A stretch of 15,069 nucleotides of DNA, from assembly GCA_012513735.1 (NCBI GenBank), contig JAAZBR010000020.1:1-15069 (forward strand), written 5' to 3'. The notes beneath the pieces are model-generated. The model had not been told where the DNA came from. It did not search any database and was given only the letters and a program-made list of their open reading frames with translations. The translations under genes were made by a program, and so were the position numbers. Source of the DNA: Clostridiales bacterium. Its GTDB lineage: Bacteria > Bacillota > Clostridia > Christensenellales > Aristaeellaceae. Positions 1 through 7,825 of the stretch are shown in pieces (position 1 is the first letter of the stretch; every line of letters starts with the position of its first letter).

Positions 1-154
1 AACAGCACGCTCATCAGCGTGCTTTTGCCGGCACCGTTCTCCCCAGCAGGGCGTGGATCTCGCCACGCCTGAGGCAAAGGGTCACATCGTCGTTGGCCCT
101 GACCCCCGGGAAATCCTTGGTGATATTCAGCATCTCAATGACATATTCGCTCAT
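1..154 (-). CDS. ABC transporter ATP-binding protein (BMP/nucleoside class), N-terminal part, apparent frameshift
   Basis: This is the start of the ATPase of a sugar/nucleoside-type ABC importer; the rest lies left of the window. The protein begins MSEYVIEMLNITKDFPGV and runs to GEIHALLG, typical of ATPases paired with BMP-family binding proteins. As written, the frame then reads RTVPAKAR and stops. Adding one base to the C run at 41-44 (a G run on the coding strand) restores ENGAGKSTLMSVL, a perfect Walker A motif. So a single-base deletion sits immediately before the ATP-binding loop. It could be a real inactivating mutation or a homopolymer sequencing error; I favour error because all other residues fit the family. 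The start ATG is at 154, preceded by a GGGG-type ribosome-binding site. The gene lies 87 bases downstream of the binding-protein gene and in the same direction, so they probably form one operon. Confidence 0.8.
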
Positions 155-209
155 GGACACCCCTTGTTTTGGGAAGGCCCGCCTCTGGGGGCGGGCGCAA
201 GGAAAAGAG

Positions 210-231
210 GGGCTGTCAACGCTGACAGCCC
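210..231 (-). terminator. Hairpin terminator or attenuator after the BMP binding-protein gene
   Basis: A perfect 9-bp inverted repeat (GGGCTGTCA / TGACAGCCC) with a 4-base loop lies 10 bases past the stop codon of the binding-protein gene. On the minus strand it is followed by CTCTTTTCC, a short and imperfect T tract. It fits a leaky intrinsic terminator that would keep binding-protein transcripts more abundant than those of the ATPase downstream, a common arrangement in ABC importer operons. A second GC-rich inverted repeat (177-183 with 190-196, GCCCGCC / GGCGGGC) lies further on in the same gap but has no T tract. Confidence 0.6.
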
Positions 232-241
232 GAGCATACGA

Positions 242-1291
242 TTAGTTCTGGTAGTCGACGGTGGTCACTTCCACGGCGGGATGTGCCTCGATGTCGGGGG
301 ATACAACCACGCTGCCGTCCTTCAGCTTGGCGTACAGCGCATTGTACTCGTCCACAGTGTACTTGGTGAAGCGCCAACTGGCTTCGTCGGTGGGCAGACC
401 AATACCATCATCAACCGCACCCAAAGTAACCACAGCACCCTGCATGTCTTCAGGCAGCTTTACATTGTTCTCATAAATCCTGGCCAAAGCCTTTGAAATG
501 GTGAATGCCATTCTCTTCATGGCGGAAGTGATAATCAATTCGCTCTCGGCGCCCTGGTTATTGTCAACGCCAATCAGCTTGCCGTGGCCGGATTCCTCGG
601 CTGCAGCCAGGGCAGACAGATAGATGCCGCCACCGCAGGAAAACACAACTTCGGTGCCATCGGTATACCAGGCATTCATCTTGGTCTTGATGTCGTCATT
701 AGGAGTAAAAGCATCCGCATACCAGTACTTGATTTCGGGCTTCACACCTAGTTCCTTGGCAGCGGCATCAGCACCCTGCACGAAGCCGTAGCCAAAGCGC
801 ACCACCGCGGGCACGGCCATGCCGCCCAGGAAGCCCAGTTTGGTGTAGCCTTCCTTGACGATGGCGTAGCCGGCCAGATAACCAGACTGTTCTTCCTGAT
901 AAAGCAAGGAATAAGTATTCTTGCCTACTTCGCCGGCAGGAGCAGTATCAACCAAGATAAAACTGACATCGGGATATTCATTCTGCACAACGGCAGCTGC
1001 ATCCGCAAATAGATAGCCGGGTAGCACAACTACCTTGGCCCCCTTGCTGATAGCAGCCTTGATGCTCTCCACGCGCGCATCGTTAGAATCTTCGGATGGA
1101 CGGTAGTAGGCATAACTGACATTGTTGTTAGTGGCATAATCGAGCACGCCTTCCCAGGCAGACTGGTTAAAGGACTTGTCGTCAATGTTGCCGACGTCGG
1201 TCACCAGAGCGATTTCGTAGGTTTCGGCGGCAAGCGCGCCGAAGGGCAGGGCAAGAGCCAGAACCATCAGCAGGGCAAGAAGTTTCTTCAT
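242..1291 (-). CDS. BMP-family ABC transporter substrate-binding protein
   Basis: This 349-residue exported protein belongs to the basic membrane protein (BMP/PnrA) family, which mostly captures nucleosides for ABC importers. Family marks are the opening strand EIALVTDVGNIDDKSFNQSAWEG (family pattern: DxGxxDDKSFNQ), then IKAAISKGAKVVVLPGYLF, LGFLGGMAVPAVVRFGYGF and GVDNNQ near the C-terminal lobe. The start at 1291 is chosen over the upstream ATG at 1342 because it has AGGAGG 6 bases away and begins a clean signal peptide, MKKLLALLMVLALALPFGALA. There is no lipobox cysteine, so the signal looks like a signal-peptidase I type; most binding proteins of single-membrane Gram-positives are lipoproteins. 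The next gene in the operon is the ATPase. It diverges from the purine biosynthesis operon, which makes purine nucleosides a plausible ligand, but the ligand cannot be read from the sequence. Confidence 0.93.
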   Translation of the reverse strand: MKKLLALLMVLALALPFGALAAETYEIALVTDVGNIDDKSFNQSAWEGVLDYATNNNVSYAYYRPSEDSNDARVESIKAAISKGAKVVVLPGYLFADAAAVVQNEYPDVSFILVDTAPAGEVGKNTYSLLYQEEQSGYLAGYAIVKEGYTKLGFLGGMAVPAVVRFGYGFVQGADAAAKELGVKPEIKYWYADAFTPNDDIKTKMNAWYTDGTEVVFSCGGGIYLSALAAAEESGHGKLIGVDNNQGAESELIITSAMKRMAFTISKALARIYENNVKLPEDMQGAVVTLGAVDDGIGLPTDEASWRFTKYTVDEYNALYAKLKDGSVVVSPDIEAHPAVEVTTVDYQN

Positions 1292-1340
1292 GGGTTTCCT
1301 CCTATTTGTTATTGAGTGGGATAGCCTATTGCGTAGCTTC

Positions 1341-1369
1341 ATTATAGCAAAGCAGGCGTATCAGTTCAA
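1341..1369 (-). promoter_or_regulatory. Sigma-A-type promoter for the BMP importer operon
   Basis: Read on the minus strand, a -35 box TTGAAC (1369-1364) is separated by exactly 17 bases from a consensus -10 box TATAAT (1346-1341). Transcription would start near 1334, giving a leader of only about 42 nt before the ATG at 1291. That leaves no room for a purine riboswitch in the transcript. Confidence 0.8.
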
Positions 1370-1373
1370 GAGC

Positions 1374-1402
1374 GGGATACCCGTATTTGGGAATCCCCGT
1401 AT
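1374..1402. repeat. Imperfect tandem repeat, candidate operator in the divergent region
   Basis: Two copies of a 13-14 base unit lie next to each other: GGGATACCCGTAT (1374-1386) and GGGAATCCCCGTAT (1389-1402), with CCCGTAT repeating at a 16-base period. Each unit contains a small GGG...CCC dyad. The array begins 5 bases upstream of the -35 box of the importer promoter, a position typical of activator or repressor sites. No known regulator motif is recognised. It does not resemble the PurBox. Confidence 0.45.
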
Positions 1403-1434
1403 CTACAGCTCACAATAGATCTTACGCACCCAAA

Positions 1435-1447
1435 CTAAGCGAACAAA
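1435..1447 (+). promoter_or_regulatory. Upstream PurBox-like half site
   Basis: The sequence CTAAGCGAACAAA matches 10 of 13 positions of the Bacillus PurR PurBox AWWWCCGAACWWT and keeps the CGAAC core. It is inverted relative to the downstream PurBox at 1466-1478, with 18 bases between the boxes; paired inverted boxes with a 16-17 base gap are the rule in Bacillus subtilis. Alone it would be weak evidence. The pairing and position make it credible. Confidence 0.55.
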
Positions 1448-1465
1448 ACGCTGAAGAATAGATAA

Positions 1466-1478
1466 ATTGTTCGGAAAT
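1466..1478 (-). promoter_or_regulatory. PurBox (PurR operator) just upstream of the purE promoter
   Basis: The plus strand reads ATTGTTCGGAAAT, a perfect match to the reverse complement of the Bacillus PurR consensus AWWWCCGAACWWT. It ends 4 bases before the -35 box of the purine operon promoter. In Firmicutes, PurR represses pur operons when PRPP is low, that is, when purines are plentiful. The site therefore predicts PurR-type control here. The purR gene itself is not in the window. Confidence 0.72.
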
Positions 1479-1482
1479 CAGA

Positions 1483-1511
1483 TTGACAGCCCCCAGAGGG
1501 GCGGCTATACT
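1483..1511 (+). promoter_or_regulatory. Strong sigma-A promoter of the purine operon
   Basis: A consensus -35 box TTGACA (1483-1488) and -10 box TATACT (1506-1511) are separated by exactly 17 bases. Transcription would start near 1518. PurBox-like sites lie immediately upstream. This is the only clear promoter before purE and probably drives the whole operon to purL. Confidence 0.85.
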
Positions 1512-1517
1512 GAACAT

Positions 1518-1624
1518 GCCGGTGGTGTTCGCCGGGCGCAGCAATACAGTGGACAGTTTTGGTTTTCGAGGCTGTCTCTTTTGTTTTTCAGGGGGCGCGG
1601 GCCGCCTCCACAAGGAGGATTCAC
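1518..1624 (+). promoter_or_regulatory. Structured 5' leader of the purine operon
   Basis: Hand folding suggests several hairpins in this roughly 107-nt leader. The first is 1519-1524 with 1530-1535 (CCGGTG / CGCCGG). The second is 1552-1556 with 1572-1576 (GACAG / CTGTC), followed by the U-rich run TCTTTTGTTTTT (1577-1588), which resembles a weak terminator. The third is a 7-bp stem, 1591-1597 with 1603-1609, loop CGGGC. A competing stem pairs CCTCC (1605-1609) with GGAGG (1614-1618), the core of the purE ribosome-binding site, across an ACAA loop. The two last stems share CCTCC and exclude each other, so the leader could switch the ribosome-binding site on and off. It lacks the conserved cores of the guanine and ZTP riboswitches as I know them. 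No ligand is proposed. Confidence 0.45.
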
Positions 1625-2107
1625 ATGAAGAAGGTAGCCATTGTGATGGGCAGCGCCAACGACCGGGAGGTGGCCGCTCCTGCCGCCCGGCAGTTGGAGG
1701 CCTTGGGTATCCCTTATGTACAGCGGGTGCTGTCTGCCCACCGCACACCGATGGAGGCACGGGACTTTGCCCTCTCCCTGGAGGCGGATGGCTTTGGCGC
1801 CGTGATTGCCTTTGCCGGCATGGCAGCTCACCTGGCAGGTGCGCTGGCGGCCAATACGGTGCTGCCGGTGATCGGCGTGCCGGTGGCCTCCGGCCATTTC
1901 AACGGGCTGGATGCTTTGCTGGCCACCGTCCAGATGCCGGGCGGTATCCCGGTGGCCACGGTGGCCGTGAATGGCGCCAAAAACGCTGCCATTCTGGCGG
2001 CCCAGATGCTGGCGATTGAGGATGACGATCTGCGTCGGTCGTTGATGGAAGAACGGGAGCGCATGCACCGGGATGTGCTGCGGGCTGACCAGGAACTGAA
2101 CAAATAA
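1625..2107 (+). CDS. purE: N5-carboxyaminoimidazole ribonucleotide mutase (PurE, class I)
   Basis: This 160-residue protein is the PurE step that places the carboxyl group on aminoimidazole ribonucleotide to give CAIR. Class I features are MGSANDREV near the N-terminus, the SAHRTP motif with His39, [14 protein letters not shown] and [17 protein letters not shown]. The class II (AIR carboxylase) form would have SAHKT and diverge afterwards. The start at 1625 has AAGGAGG 6 bases upstream; an in-frame ATG at 1559 would add 22 residues with no ribosome-binding site and no family match. It is the first gene of the purine operon and is followed 17 bases later by purC. Class I PurE normally works with PurK, but no purK is seen in the window. 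The family AGGAAHLPG segment reads AGMAAHLAG here, a mild deviation. Confidence 0.96.
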   Translation: MKKVAIVMGSANDREVAAPAARQLEALGIPYVQRVLSAHRTPMEARDFALSLEADGFGAVIAFAGMAAHLAGALAANTVLPVIGVPVASGHFNGLDALLATVQMPGGIPVATVAVNGAKNAAILAAQMLAIEDDDLRRSLMEERERMHRDVLRADQELNK

Positions 2108-2124
2108 GAGGAGGCTGCAAGCAA

Positions 2125-2835
<711 letters not shown>

Positions 2836-4293
2836 ATGATGAAACAACAGCGTATGGACAAGCTGCGGGAAGAATGCGGAGTCTTCGGCATCTTCCGCAA
2901 CAACGGCGACAGCGTGGTGCCCGAGACCTACCATGCCCTCTATGCCCTGCAACACAGGGGGCAGCAGGGTTGCGGCATTGCCGTCAACCGGGATGGCGTG
3001 CTGTCCTGCTACAAGGACCTGGGCCTGGTCAACGAGGTGTTTACCCAGGACGTGCTGCATAAAATGGAGGAGGGCTCCATCGCCGTCGGCCACTGCCGCT
3101 ATGGCACCACCGGCACCAACAGGCGCAGCAACGTGCAGCCCATGCTGATCAACCACCTGAAGGGCCAGATGGCGCTGTGCCACAACGGCAACCTGACCAA
3201 CGCCTATGAGCTGCGGGAGGAGCTGGAATCCGCCGGCGCTATCTTTCACACCACCTCCGACAGCGAGGTCATCGCCTATGTCATCACTGCGGAGCGGCTG
3301 AAAAGCCCCTCCATTGAGCATGCCGTGCAAAGCGCCATGCAGCGATTGGAGGGCGCCTACTCTCTGGTGATCATGAGCGCCACCAAGCTGCTGGCCGCCC
3401 GGGATCCCCACGGCTTTCGCCCGCTGTGCATGGGCAGCCTCAACGGGGATACGGTGTTTGCCAGCGAATCCTGTGCGCTGGATGCCATTGGCGCCCACTT
3501 TATCAGGGATGTGGAGCCGGGGGAGGTTATCCGCGTCACCAAGTCGGGTATTGAGAGCTGGAAGATGGAGAAGCGTCCTCCCAGCGCCATGTGTGTGTTT
3601 GAATTTATGTACTTTGCCCGGCCCGATTCGGTGATCGAGGGGGCCAGCGTGCACGAGGCGCGTTTACGGGCCGGCACCTACCTGGCGCTGGAACATCCGG
3701 TGGATGCGGATATCGTGGTGGGCGTGCCGGATTCCGGCATCGACGCTGCCCTGGGCTTTTCCCGGCAGAGCGGCATTCCCTATGGCGTGGGTTTTATTAA
3801 AAACCGCTACATTGGCCGTACCTTTATTTTGCCCAGCCAGCGCCAGCGGGCGGACCAGGTGCGCATCAAGCTGAATGTGCTCAAGGCCACCGTGCGGGGC
3901 AAGCGTGTGGTGCTGGTGGATGACAGCATTGTCAGGGGCACCACGGCGGGGCGCATTGTGCGTTTGCTTCGGGAGGCGGGGGCGCGGGAGGTGCACATGC
4001 GGCTCAGCTCGCCACCCTTCATTGCGCCCTGTTACTTCGGCACCGACATTGATTCTGTTGATTCCCTGATTGCCCACAAGCACTCAATTGAAGAAATACG
4101 GCAGATCGTGGGTGCAGACACGTTGGGCTACCTGTCCATCGGCGCCTGCGATAACCTGGCGGCCGGCGCCAAGTGCGGTTTCTGCAAGGGCTGTTTTACA
4201 GGCCAGTACCCGGCCAGCATACCCGCCGTCAGTGGCAAGAGGAAGTATGAACGCTACCTGAGTGCCCGTGACATGGGAGAGGAGAGCGCATGA
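2836..4293 (+). CDS. purF: Amidophosphoribosyltransferase (PurF)
   Basis: PurF makes phosphoribosylamine from PRPP and glutamine, the committed step of purine synthesis. The 485-residue protein has the class II glutaminase domain first: Cys14 in EECGVFGIF is the nucleophile exposed after removal of a short propeptide, followed by [22 protein letters not shown] and CHNGNL. The PRPP-binding loop [13 protein letters not shown] lies at about residues 358-370. Cys253, Cys399, Cys447 and Cys450 match the four ligands of the [4Fe-4S] cluster of the Bacillus-type enzyme, so it should be oxygen-sensitive. The start is uncertain: ATG at 2836, 2839 or 2854 could serve and none has a good ribosome-binding site, so reading probably depends on ribosomes ending purC at 2835. 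It overlaps purM by 4 bases (ATGA). Confidence 0.97.
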   Translation: MMKQQRMDKLREECGVFGIFRNNGDSVVPETYHALYALQHRGQQGCGIAVNRDGVLSCYKDLGLVNEVFTQDVLHKMEEGSIAVGHCRYGTTGTNRRSNVQPMLINHLKGQMALCHNGNLTNAYELREELESAGAIFHTTSDSEVIAYVITAERLKSPSIEHAVQSAMQRLEGAYSLVIMSATKLLAARDPHGFRPLCMGSLNGDTVFASESCALDAIGAHFIRDVEPGEVIRVTKSGIESWKMEKRPPSAMCVFEFMYFARPDSVIEGASVHEARLRAGTYLALEHPVDADIVVGVPDSGIDAALGFSRQSGIPYGVGFIKNRYIGRTFILPSQRQRADQVRIKLNVLKATVRGKRVVLVDDSIVRGTTAGRIVRLLREAGAREVHMRLSSPPFIAPCYFGTDIDSVDSLIAHKHSIEEIRQIVGADTLGYLSIGACDNLAAGAKCGFCKGCFTGQYPASIPAVSGKRKYERYLSARDMGEESA

Positions 4294-5327
4294 AATCCAA
4301 CAGCGAGCATTACCGCCAGGCAGGCGTAGACATCAACGCGGGCTACCGTGCAGTGGAATTGATGAAGGAGTCGGTGGCCCGCACCATGATCCCGGGCGTG
4401 GTCAGCGGCCTGGGGGGCTTCGGCGGCCTGTTCATGCCCGACCTCAGCGGTATGAAAAATCCCGTGCTGGTCAGCGGCACCGACGGCGTGGGCACCAAGC
4501 TGAAGCTGGCTTTTCAGATGGACCGGCATGACACCATCGGTATCGATTGTGTAGCCATGTGCGTCAACGACGTGCTGTGCTGCGGGGCCAAGCCCCTGTT
4601 TTTTCTGGACTATGTGGCCGTGGGTAAAAACGTGCCCGAGCGGGTGGCCGCCATTGTGTCCGGTGTGGCAGAGGGCTGTGTCCGGGCGGGCTGTGCGCTC
4701 ATCGGCGGCGAAACGGCCGAGATGCCCGGTTTCTATGCCGAGGACGAATACGACTTGGCCGGCTTTTGTGTGGGTATTGTAGATCAGGAGAAGATCATCG
4801 ACAACAGCTGCATCCGGGCGGGGGATGTGCTGATTGCCCTTCCCTCCAGCGGCGTGCACTCCAACGGGTTCTCTTTGGTGCGCAAGGCGCTGAATACCGA
4901 AAATCGCGACCTGCGGGCGCCTGTTGCGGCGCTGGATGGCCAGGGCCTGGGGGAGGCGCTGCTGGCTCCCACCCGCATCTATGTTAAGCCCATGCTGCAG
5001 CTGATGGCCCAGGTGAACGTCAAGGGGGTTAGCCACATCACAGGCGGCGGCTTCTACGAAAACATTCCCCGCAGCCTGCCCGGGGGCATGGGCGCGTTTG
5101 TTGAGCGCAAGGCCCTGCGCACCCCCCCGCTATTCCATCTGATCGCCCGGGAGGGGGATATCCCCACGGAAGAGATGTTCAGTACCTTCAACATGGGGGT
5201 GGGCATGAGCGTCATCGTGGCAGCTCCTGAGGCAGACCGCGCCCTGCACCTGCTGCAGCAGGCGGGCGAGGCGGCCTACATCATGGGGGAGGTGCGGCAA
5301 AGCGATACCCCCCTGACGCTGTGTTAA
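4290..5327 (+). CDS. purM: Phosphoribosylformylglycinamidine cyclo-ligase (AIR synthetase)
   Basis: PurM closes the imidazole ring of FGAM with ATP to give AIR. The 345-residue protein carries the family hallmarks: an N-terminal [22 protein letters not shown], the [16 protein letters not shown] loop, [60 protein letters not shown] and [13 protein letters not shown]. Its length is standard. The ATG overlaps the purF stop by 4 bases and has GAGAGGAG upstream. The end overlaps purN by 7 bases. Confidence 0.98.
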   Translation: MKSNSEHYRQAGVDINAGYRAVELMKESVARTMIPGVVSGLGGFGGLFMPDLSGMKNPVLVSGTDGVGTKLKLAFQMDRHDTIGIDCVAMCVNDVLCCGAKPLFFLDYVAVGKNVPERVAAIVSGVAEGCVRAGCALIGGETAEMPGFYAEDEYDLAGFCVGIVDQEKIIDNSCIRAGDVLIALPSSGVHSNGFSLVRKALNTENRDLRAPVAALDGQGLGEALLAPTRIYVKPMLQLMAQVNVKGVSHITGGGFYENIPRSLPGGMGAFVERKALRTPPLFHLIAREGDIPTEEMFSTFNMGVGMSVIVAAPEADRALHLLQQAGEAAYIMGEVRQSDTPLTLC

Positions 5328-5938
5328 AACAGGTGCGCATCGGGGTGCTGGTCAGCGGCGGCGGCAGCAACCTGCAGGCGCTGATTGACGCCCAGCAGGC
5401 GGGCAAGCTGCCCGACGGTCAGTTGGCGCTGGTATTAAGCGACAGGCCGGGCATCCGCGCCCTGGAGCGTGCCCGGGAGGCCGGCATCCCCGCCCTTGCC
5501 TTTGACCGCAAGGCGGAAGGCGCTCAGGCGGTGGAACAGCGCATGCTGGAAGCGCTGGAGCAGCAGCACATCCAGGTAGTGGTATTGGCCGGATTTCTCA
5601 TGATCCTGAGCCCAATCTTTATCCGGAAATATGCAGGCCGCATCCTCAACGTGCACCCCTCTTTGCTGCCTGCCTTTGGCGGCAAGGGCTTCTATGGCCT
5701 CAAGGTGCACCAGGCTGCGCTGGAGCGCGGCGTGCAGGTGACCGGTGCCACCGTGCACCTGGTCAACGAGATCCCTGACGGCGGACGGATTTTGCTGCAG
5801 CAGCCGGTGCGGGTGCGCCGGGGCGATACCGCCGAGACGCTGCAGCGCCGGGTGATGGAGCAGGCGGAGTGGAAACTGCTGCCCCGCGCCACACAGATGC
5901 TGTGCCGCCGCATCATCAAGGAGGAACACCATGGATAA
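5321..5938 (+). CDS. purN: Phosphoribosylglycinamide formyltransferase (GAR transformylase)
   Basis: PurN transfers a formyl group from 10-formyltetrahydrofolate to GAR. The 205-residue protein has [17 protein letters not shown] (phosphate loop), the catalytic residues Asn110 and His112 in [16 protein letters not shown], and Asp153 in NEIPDGG, matching the Asn106, His108 and Asp144 triad of the E. coli enzyme. The chosen start is a GTG at 5321, inside the last codons of purM. It has no close ribosome-binding site, so translation is probably coupled to purM. A second GTG at 5333 gives [10 protein letters not shown] and fits the family start equally well. The C-terminus overlaps the next gene by 8 bases. 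Confidence 0.95.
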   Translation: MLKQVRIGVLVSGGGSNLQALIDAQQAGKLPDGQLALVLSDRPGIRALERAREAGIPALAFDRKAEGAQAVEQRMLEALEQQHIQVVVLAGFLMILSPIFIRKYAGRILNVHPSLLPAFGGKGFYGLKVHQAALERGVQVTGATVHLVNEIPDGGRILLQQPVRVRRGDTAETLQRRVMEQAEWKLLPRATQMLCRRIIKEEHHG

Positions 5939-6653
5939 CCTGCCCGATCTTCTGAAGCAGAATCCTTACCCTGGCCGTGGACTTGCCTTGGGCATGACGC
6001 CCGATGGTGGGCGTATGGTGGCTGTGTACTTTATCATGGGTCGCAGCCGGAATTCTCGCAACCGCGTTTTTGTGGAGGAGGGCCAAAGCCTGCGCATCGA
6101 GCCCTTTGATCCGGCGCTGGTCAGTGATCCCAGCCTGATCATCTACCATCCGATTCGGGCGCTGGGCCAGTGGCTGATCGTCACCAACGGGGATCAGACC
6201 GACACTGTCTACAATGCCTTGGCAAATGGCGGTAGCTTTGAAAGCGGCCTGCGTACCCGCACCTTTGAGCCGGATGCGCCCAACTGGACGCCCCGCATCA
6301 GCGGCCTCATGAATCTTCAGGACGGGGCGTGCCGCTTGTCCATCCTGAAGGCCCAGGACGAGCAGGGCACCCGGTGTCAGCGCCACTTCTTTGAATATGA
6401 GGCCTGCCCTGGTCAGGGACATTTCCTCCACACCTACAAAGGGGATGGCAATCCGCTGCCCTCCTTTGCGGGGGAACCCCTGTGTGTGGGCATGCCCGAT
6501 GATGTGGAGGCCTTTGCCATTGCCCTGTGGAACAGCCTGCACGCGGATAACCGGGTGGCTCTGTGCGTGAAGGAAACCCCTCTGGGCGGCGGGAACACAC
6601 GGACCTATCTGTATAATCGACACAGTAATAAGGAGGCATCATGCGCGAACTGA
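5931..6653 (+). CDS. IMP cyclohydrolase, PurO-like
   Basis: This 240-residue protein resembles the stand-alone IMP cyclohydrolase family first known as archaeal PurO, which closes FAICAR to IMP. It has the PurO-like opening YPGRGLALGMTPDGGRMVAVYF followed by IMGRSRNSRNRVF, and later segments WLIVTNGDQTDTVYNAL, YEACPGQGHFLHTYKGDGNPLPSF and NSLHADNRVALCVKE. Position supports the assignment: it lies directly before an AICAR formyltransferase that lacks the usual bacterial cyclohydrolase domain, so it supplies the missing last step. A strong AAGGAGG lies 6 bases before the ATG. It overlaps purN by 8 bases and the next gene by 13. Catalytic residues of this family are not well enough known to me to mark them. 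Confidence 0.87.
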   Translation: MDNLPDLLKQNPYPGRGLALGMTPDGGRMVAVYFIMGRSRNSRNRVFVEEGQSLRIEPFDPALVSDPSLIIYHPIRALGQWLIVTNGDQTDTVYNALANGGSFESGLRTRTFEPDAPNWTPRISGLMNLQDGACRLSILKAQDEQGTRCQRHFFEYEACPGQGHFLHTYKGDGNPLPSFAGEPLCVGMPDDVEAFAIALWNSLHADNRVALCVKETPLGGGNTRTYLYNRHSNKEASCAN

Positions 6654-7825
6654 CGTTGAAGTATGGCTGCAACCCCAACCAGAGCCCTGCCCGCCTGTCC
6701 ATGGCGTCGGGCGCGGAGCTGCCGCTCCAGGTGCTGAACGGCCGCCCGGGGTATATCAACTTTTTGGATGCCCTCAACGCCTGGCAGCTTGTACGAGCGC
6801 TGAAGCTGGCCACCGGGTTGCCGGCTGCCGCCAGTTTCAAGCATGTCAGCCCGGCTGGCGCGGCTGTGGGTCAGCCTCTGAGCCGGGAGCTGAAGCGGGC
6901 CTGCTTTGTAGAGGATATCGCCGGGTTGGATGATTCGCCCCTGGCCTGCGCCTATGCCCGTGCCCGGGGCGCCGACAGGCTGTGCAGCTTTGGCGACTGG
7001 ATTGCGCTGAGCGATGTGTGCGATGAGGTGACCGCCCGCGTCATCAGCCGGGAGGTATCAGACGGCGTGATCGCCCCGGGCTACGCGCCCGAAGCGCTGG
7101 AGATCCTGAGCGCCAAGCGCAAGAGCGCCTATGCGGTGATCCGCATCGACCCGGATTACGTGCCCGATCCTGTAGAAAAGCGCCAGGTGTTTGGCATCAC
7201 GCTGGAGCAGCGGTTCAATGACGCCCCTATCGGGGAGGATCTGCTGCAAAACGTAGTCACCCGGCGCAGGGACCTGACGTCCCAGGCGGCGCGGGACCTG
7301 CTGGTCAGCCTGATCACACTGAAATACACCCAATCCAACTCCGTATGTTTTGCCAAGGACGGACAGGCCATCGGCGTGGGCGCCGGCCAGCAAAGCCGCG
7401 TGCACTGCACCCGCCTGGCCGGGGACAAGGCCGATTTGTGGCATCTCCGGCAGCATGAGAAGGCGCTGGCGCTGCCCTTCAGGGAGGACCTGTCCCGTCC
7501 CGAGCGGGACAATGGGGTGGACCTGTATCTGTCCCCCCGTGCCCACAGCGAGCTGGCTTCCGGCGGCTGGCAGCGCCTGTTCACCAAAGAGCCGGAGCTG
7601 CTGAACGCTCAGCAGAAGCGGGATTATCTGGATAAACTGAAAGGTGTTTCCCTGGGCTCCGATGCCTTCTTCCCCTTTGATGACAGCATTCTGAGGGCTG
7701 CTGAATCGGGGGTCAGCTTCGTGGCGCAGCCCGGTGGTTCCTTGCGGGATGCCGAGGTCATCGATGCCTGTGACCGGCTGGACATGCTGATGGCTTTGAC
7801 AGGCCTGCGCCTGTTCCACCACTGA
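6641..7825 (+). CDS. purH: AICAR formyltransferase, stand-alone (C-terminal half of PurH)
   Basis: The enzyme formylates AICAR to FAICAR using 10-formyltetrahydrofolate. The 394-residue protein corresponds only to the transformylase part of classical PurH (about 510-530 residues); the N-terminal MGS-like cyclohydrolase domain is absent. Supporting segments are LKYGCNPNQSPARL, LNGRPGYINFLDALNAWQLV, SFKHVSPAG with the catalytic Lys67-His68 pair, VSDGVIAPGYAPEALEIL, LKYTQSNSVCFAKDGQAIGVGAGQQSRVHC, GSDAFFPFDDS and VAQPGGSLRDAEVI. The ATG has AAGGAGG close upstream and overlaps the PurO-like gene by 13 bases, which ties production of the two half-enzymes together. The stop codon is followed at once by a palindromic repeat. 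Confidence 0.96.
   Translation: MRELTLKYGCNPNQSPARLSMASGAELPLQVLNGRPGYINFLDALNAWQLVRALKLATGLPAAASFKHVSPAGAAVGQPLSRELKRACFVEDIAGLDDSPLACAYARARGADRLCSFGDWIALSDVCDEVTARVISREVSDGVIAPGYAPEALEILSAKRKSAYAVIRIDPDYVPDPVEKRQVFGITLEQRFNDAPIGEDLLQNVVTRRRDLTSQAARDLLVSLITLKYTQSNSVCFAKDGQAIGVGAGQQSRVHCTRLAGDKADLWHLRQHEKALALPFREDLSRPERDNGVDLYLSPRAHSELASGGWQRLFTKEPELLNAQQKRDYLDKLKGVSLGSDAFFPFDDSILRAAESGVSFVAQPGGSLRDAEVIDACDRLDMLMALTGLRLFHH

Noticed and set aside
53..496. A 147-codon plus-strand open frame across the ATPase and BMP gene
   Set aside because: It is antisense to two recognised genes and has no family resemblance.
1304..1334. Possible purine riboswitch in the importer leader
   Set aside because: The predicted transcript leader is only about 42 nt and has no guanine aptamer core.
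1483..2019. Alternative plus-strand frame over purE
   Set aside because: It overlaps purE in another frame and reads as Gly/Arg/Cys-rich nonsense.
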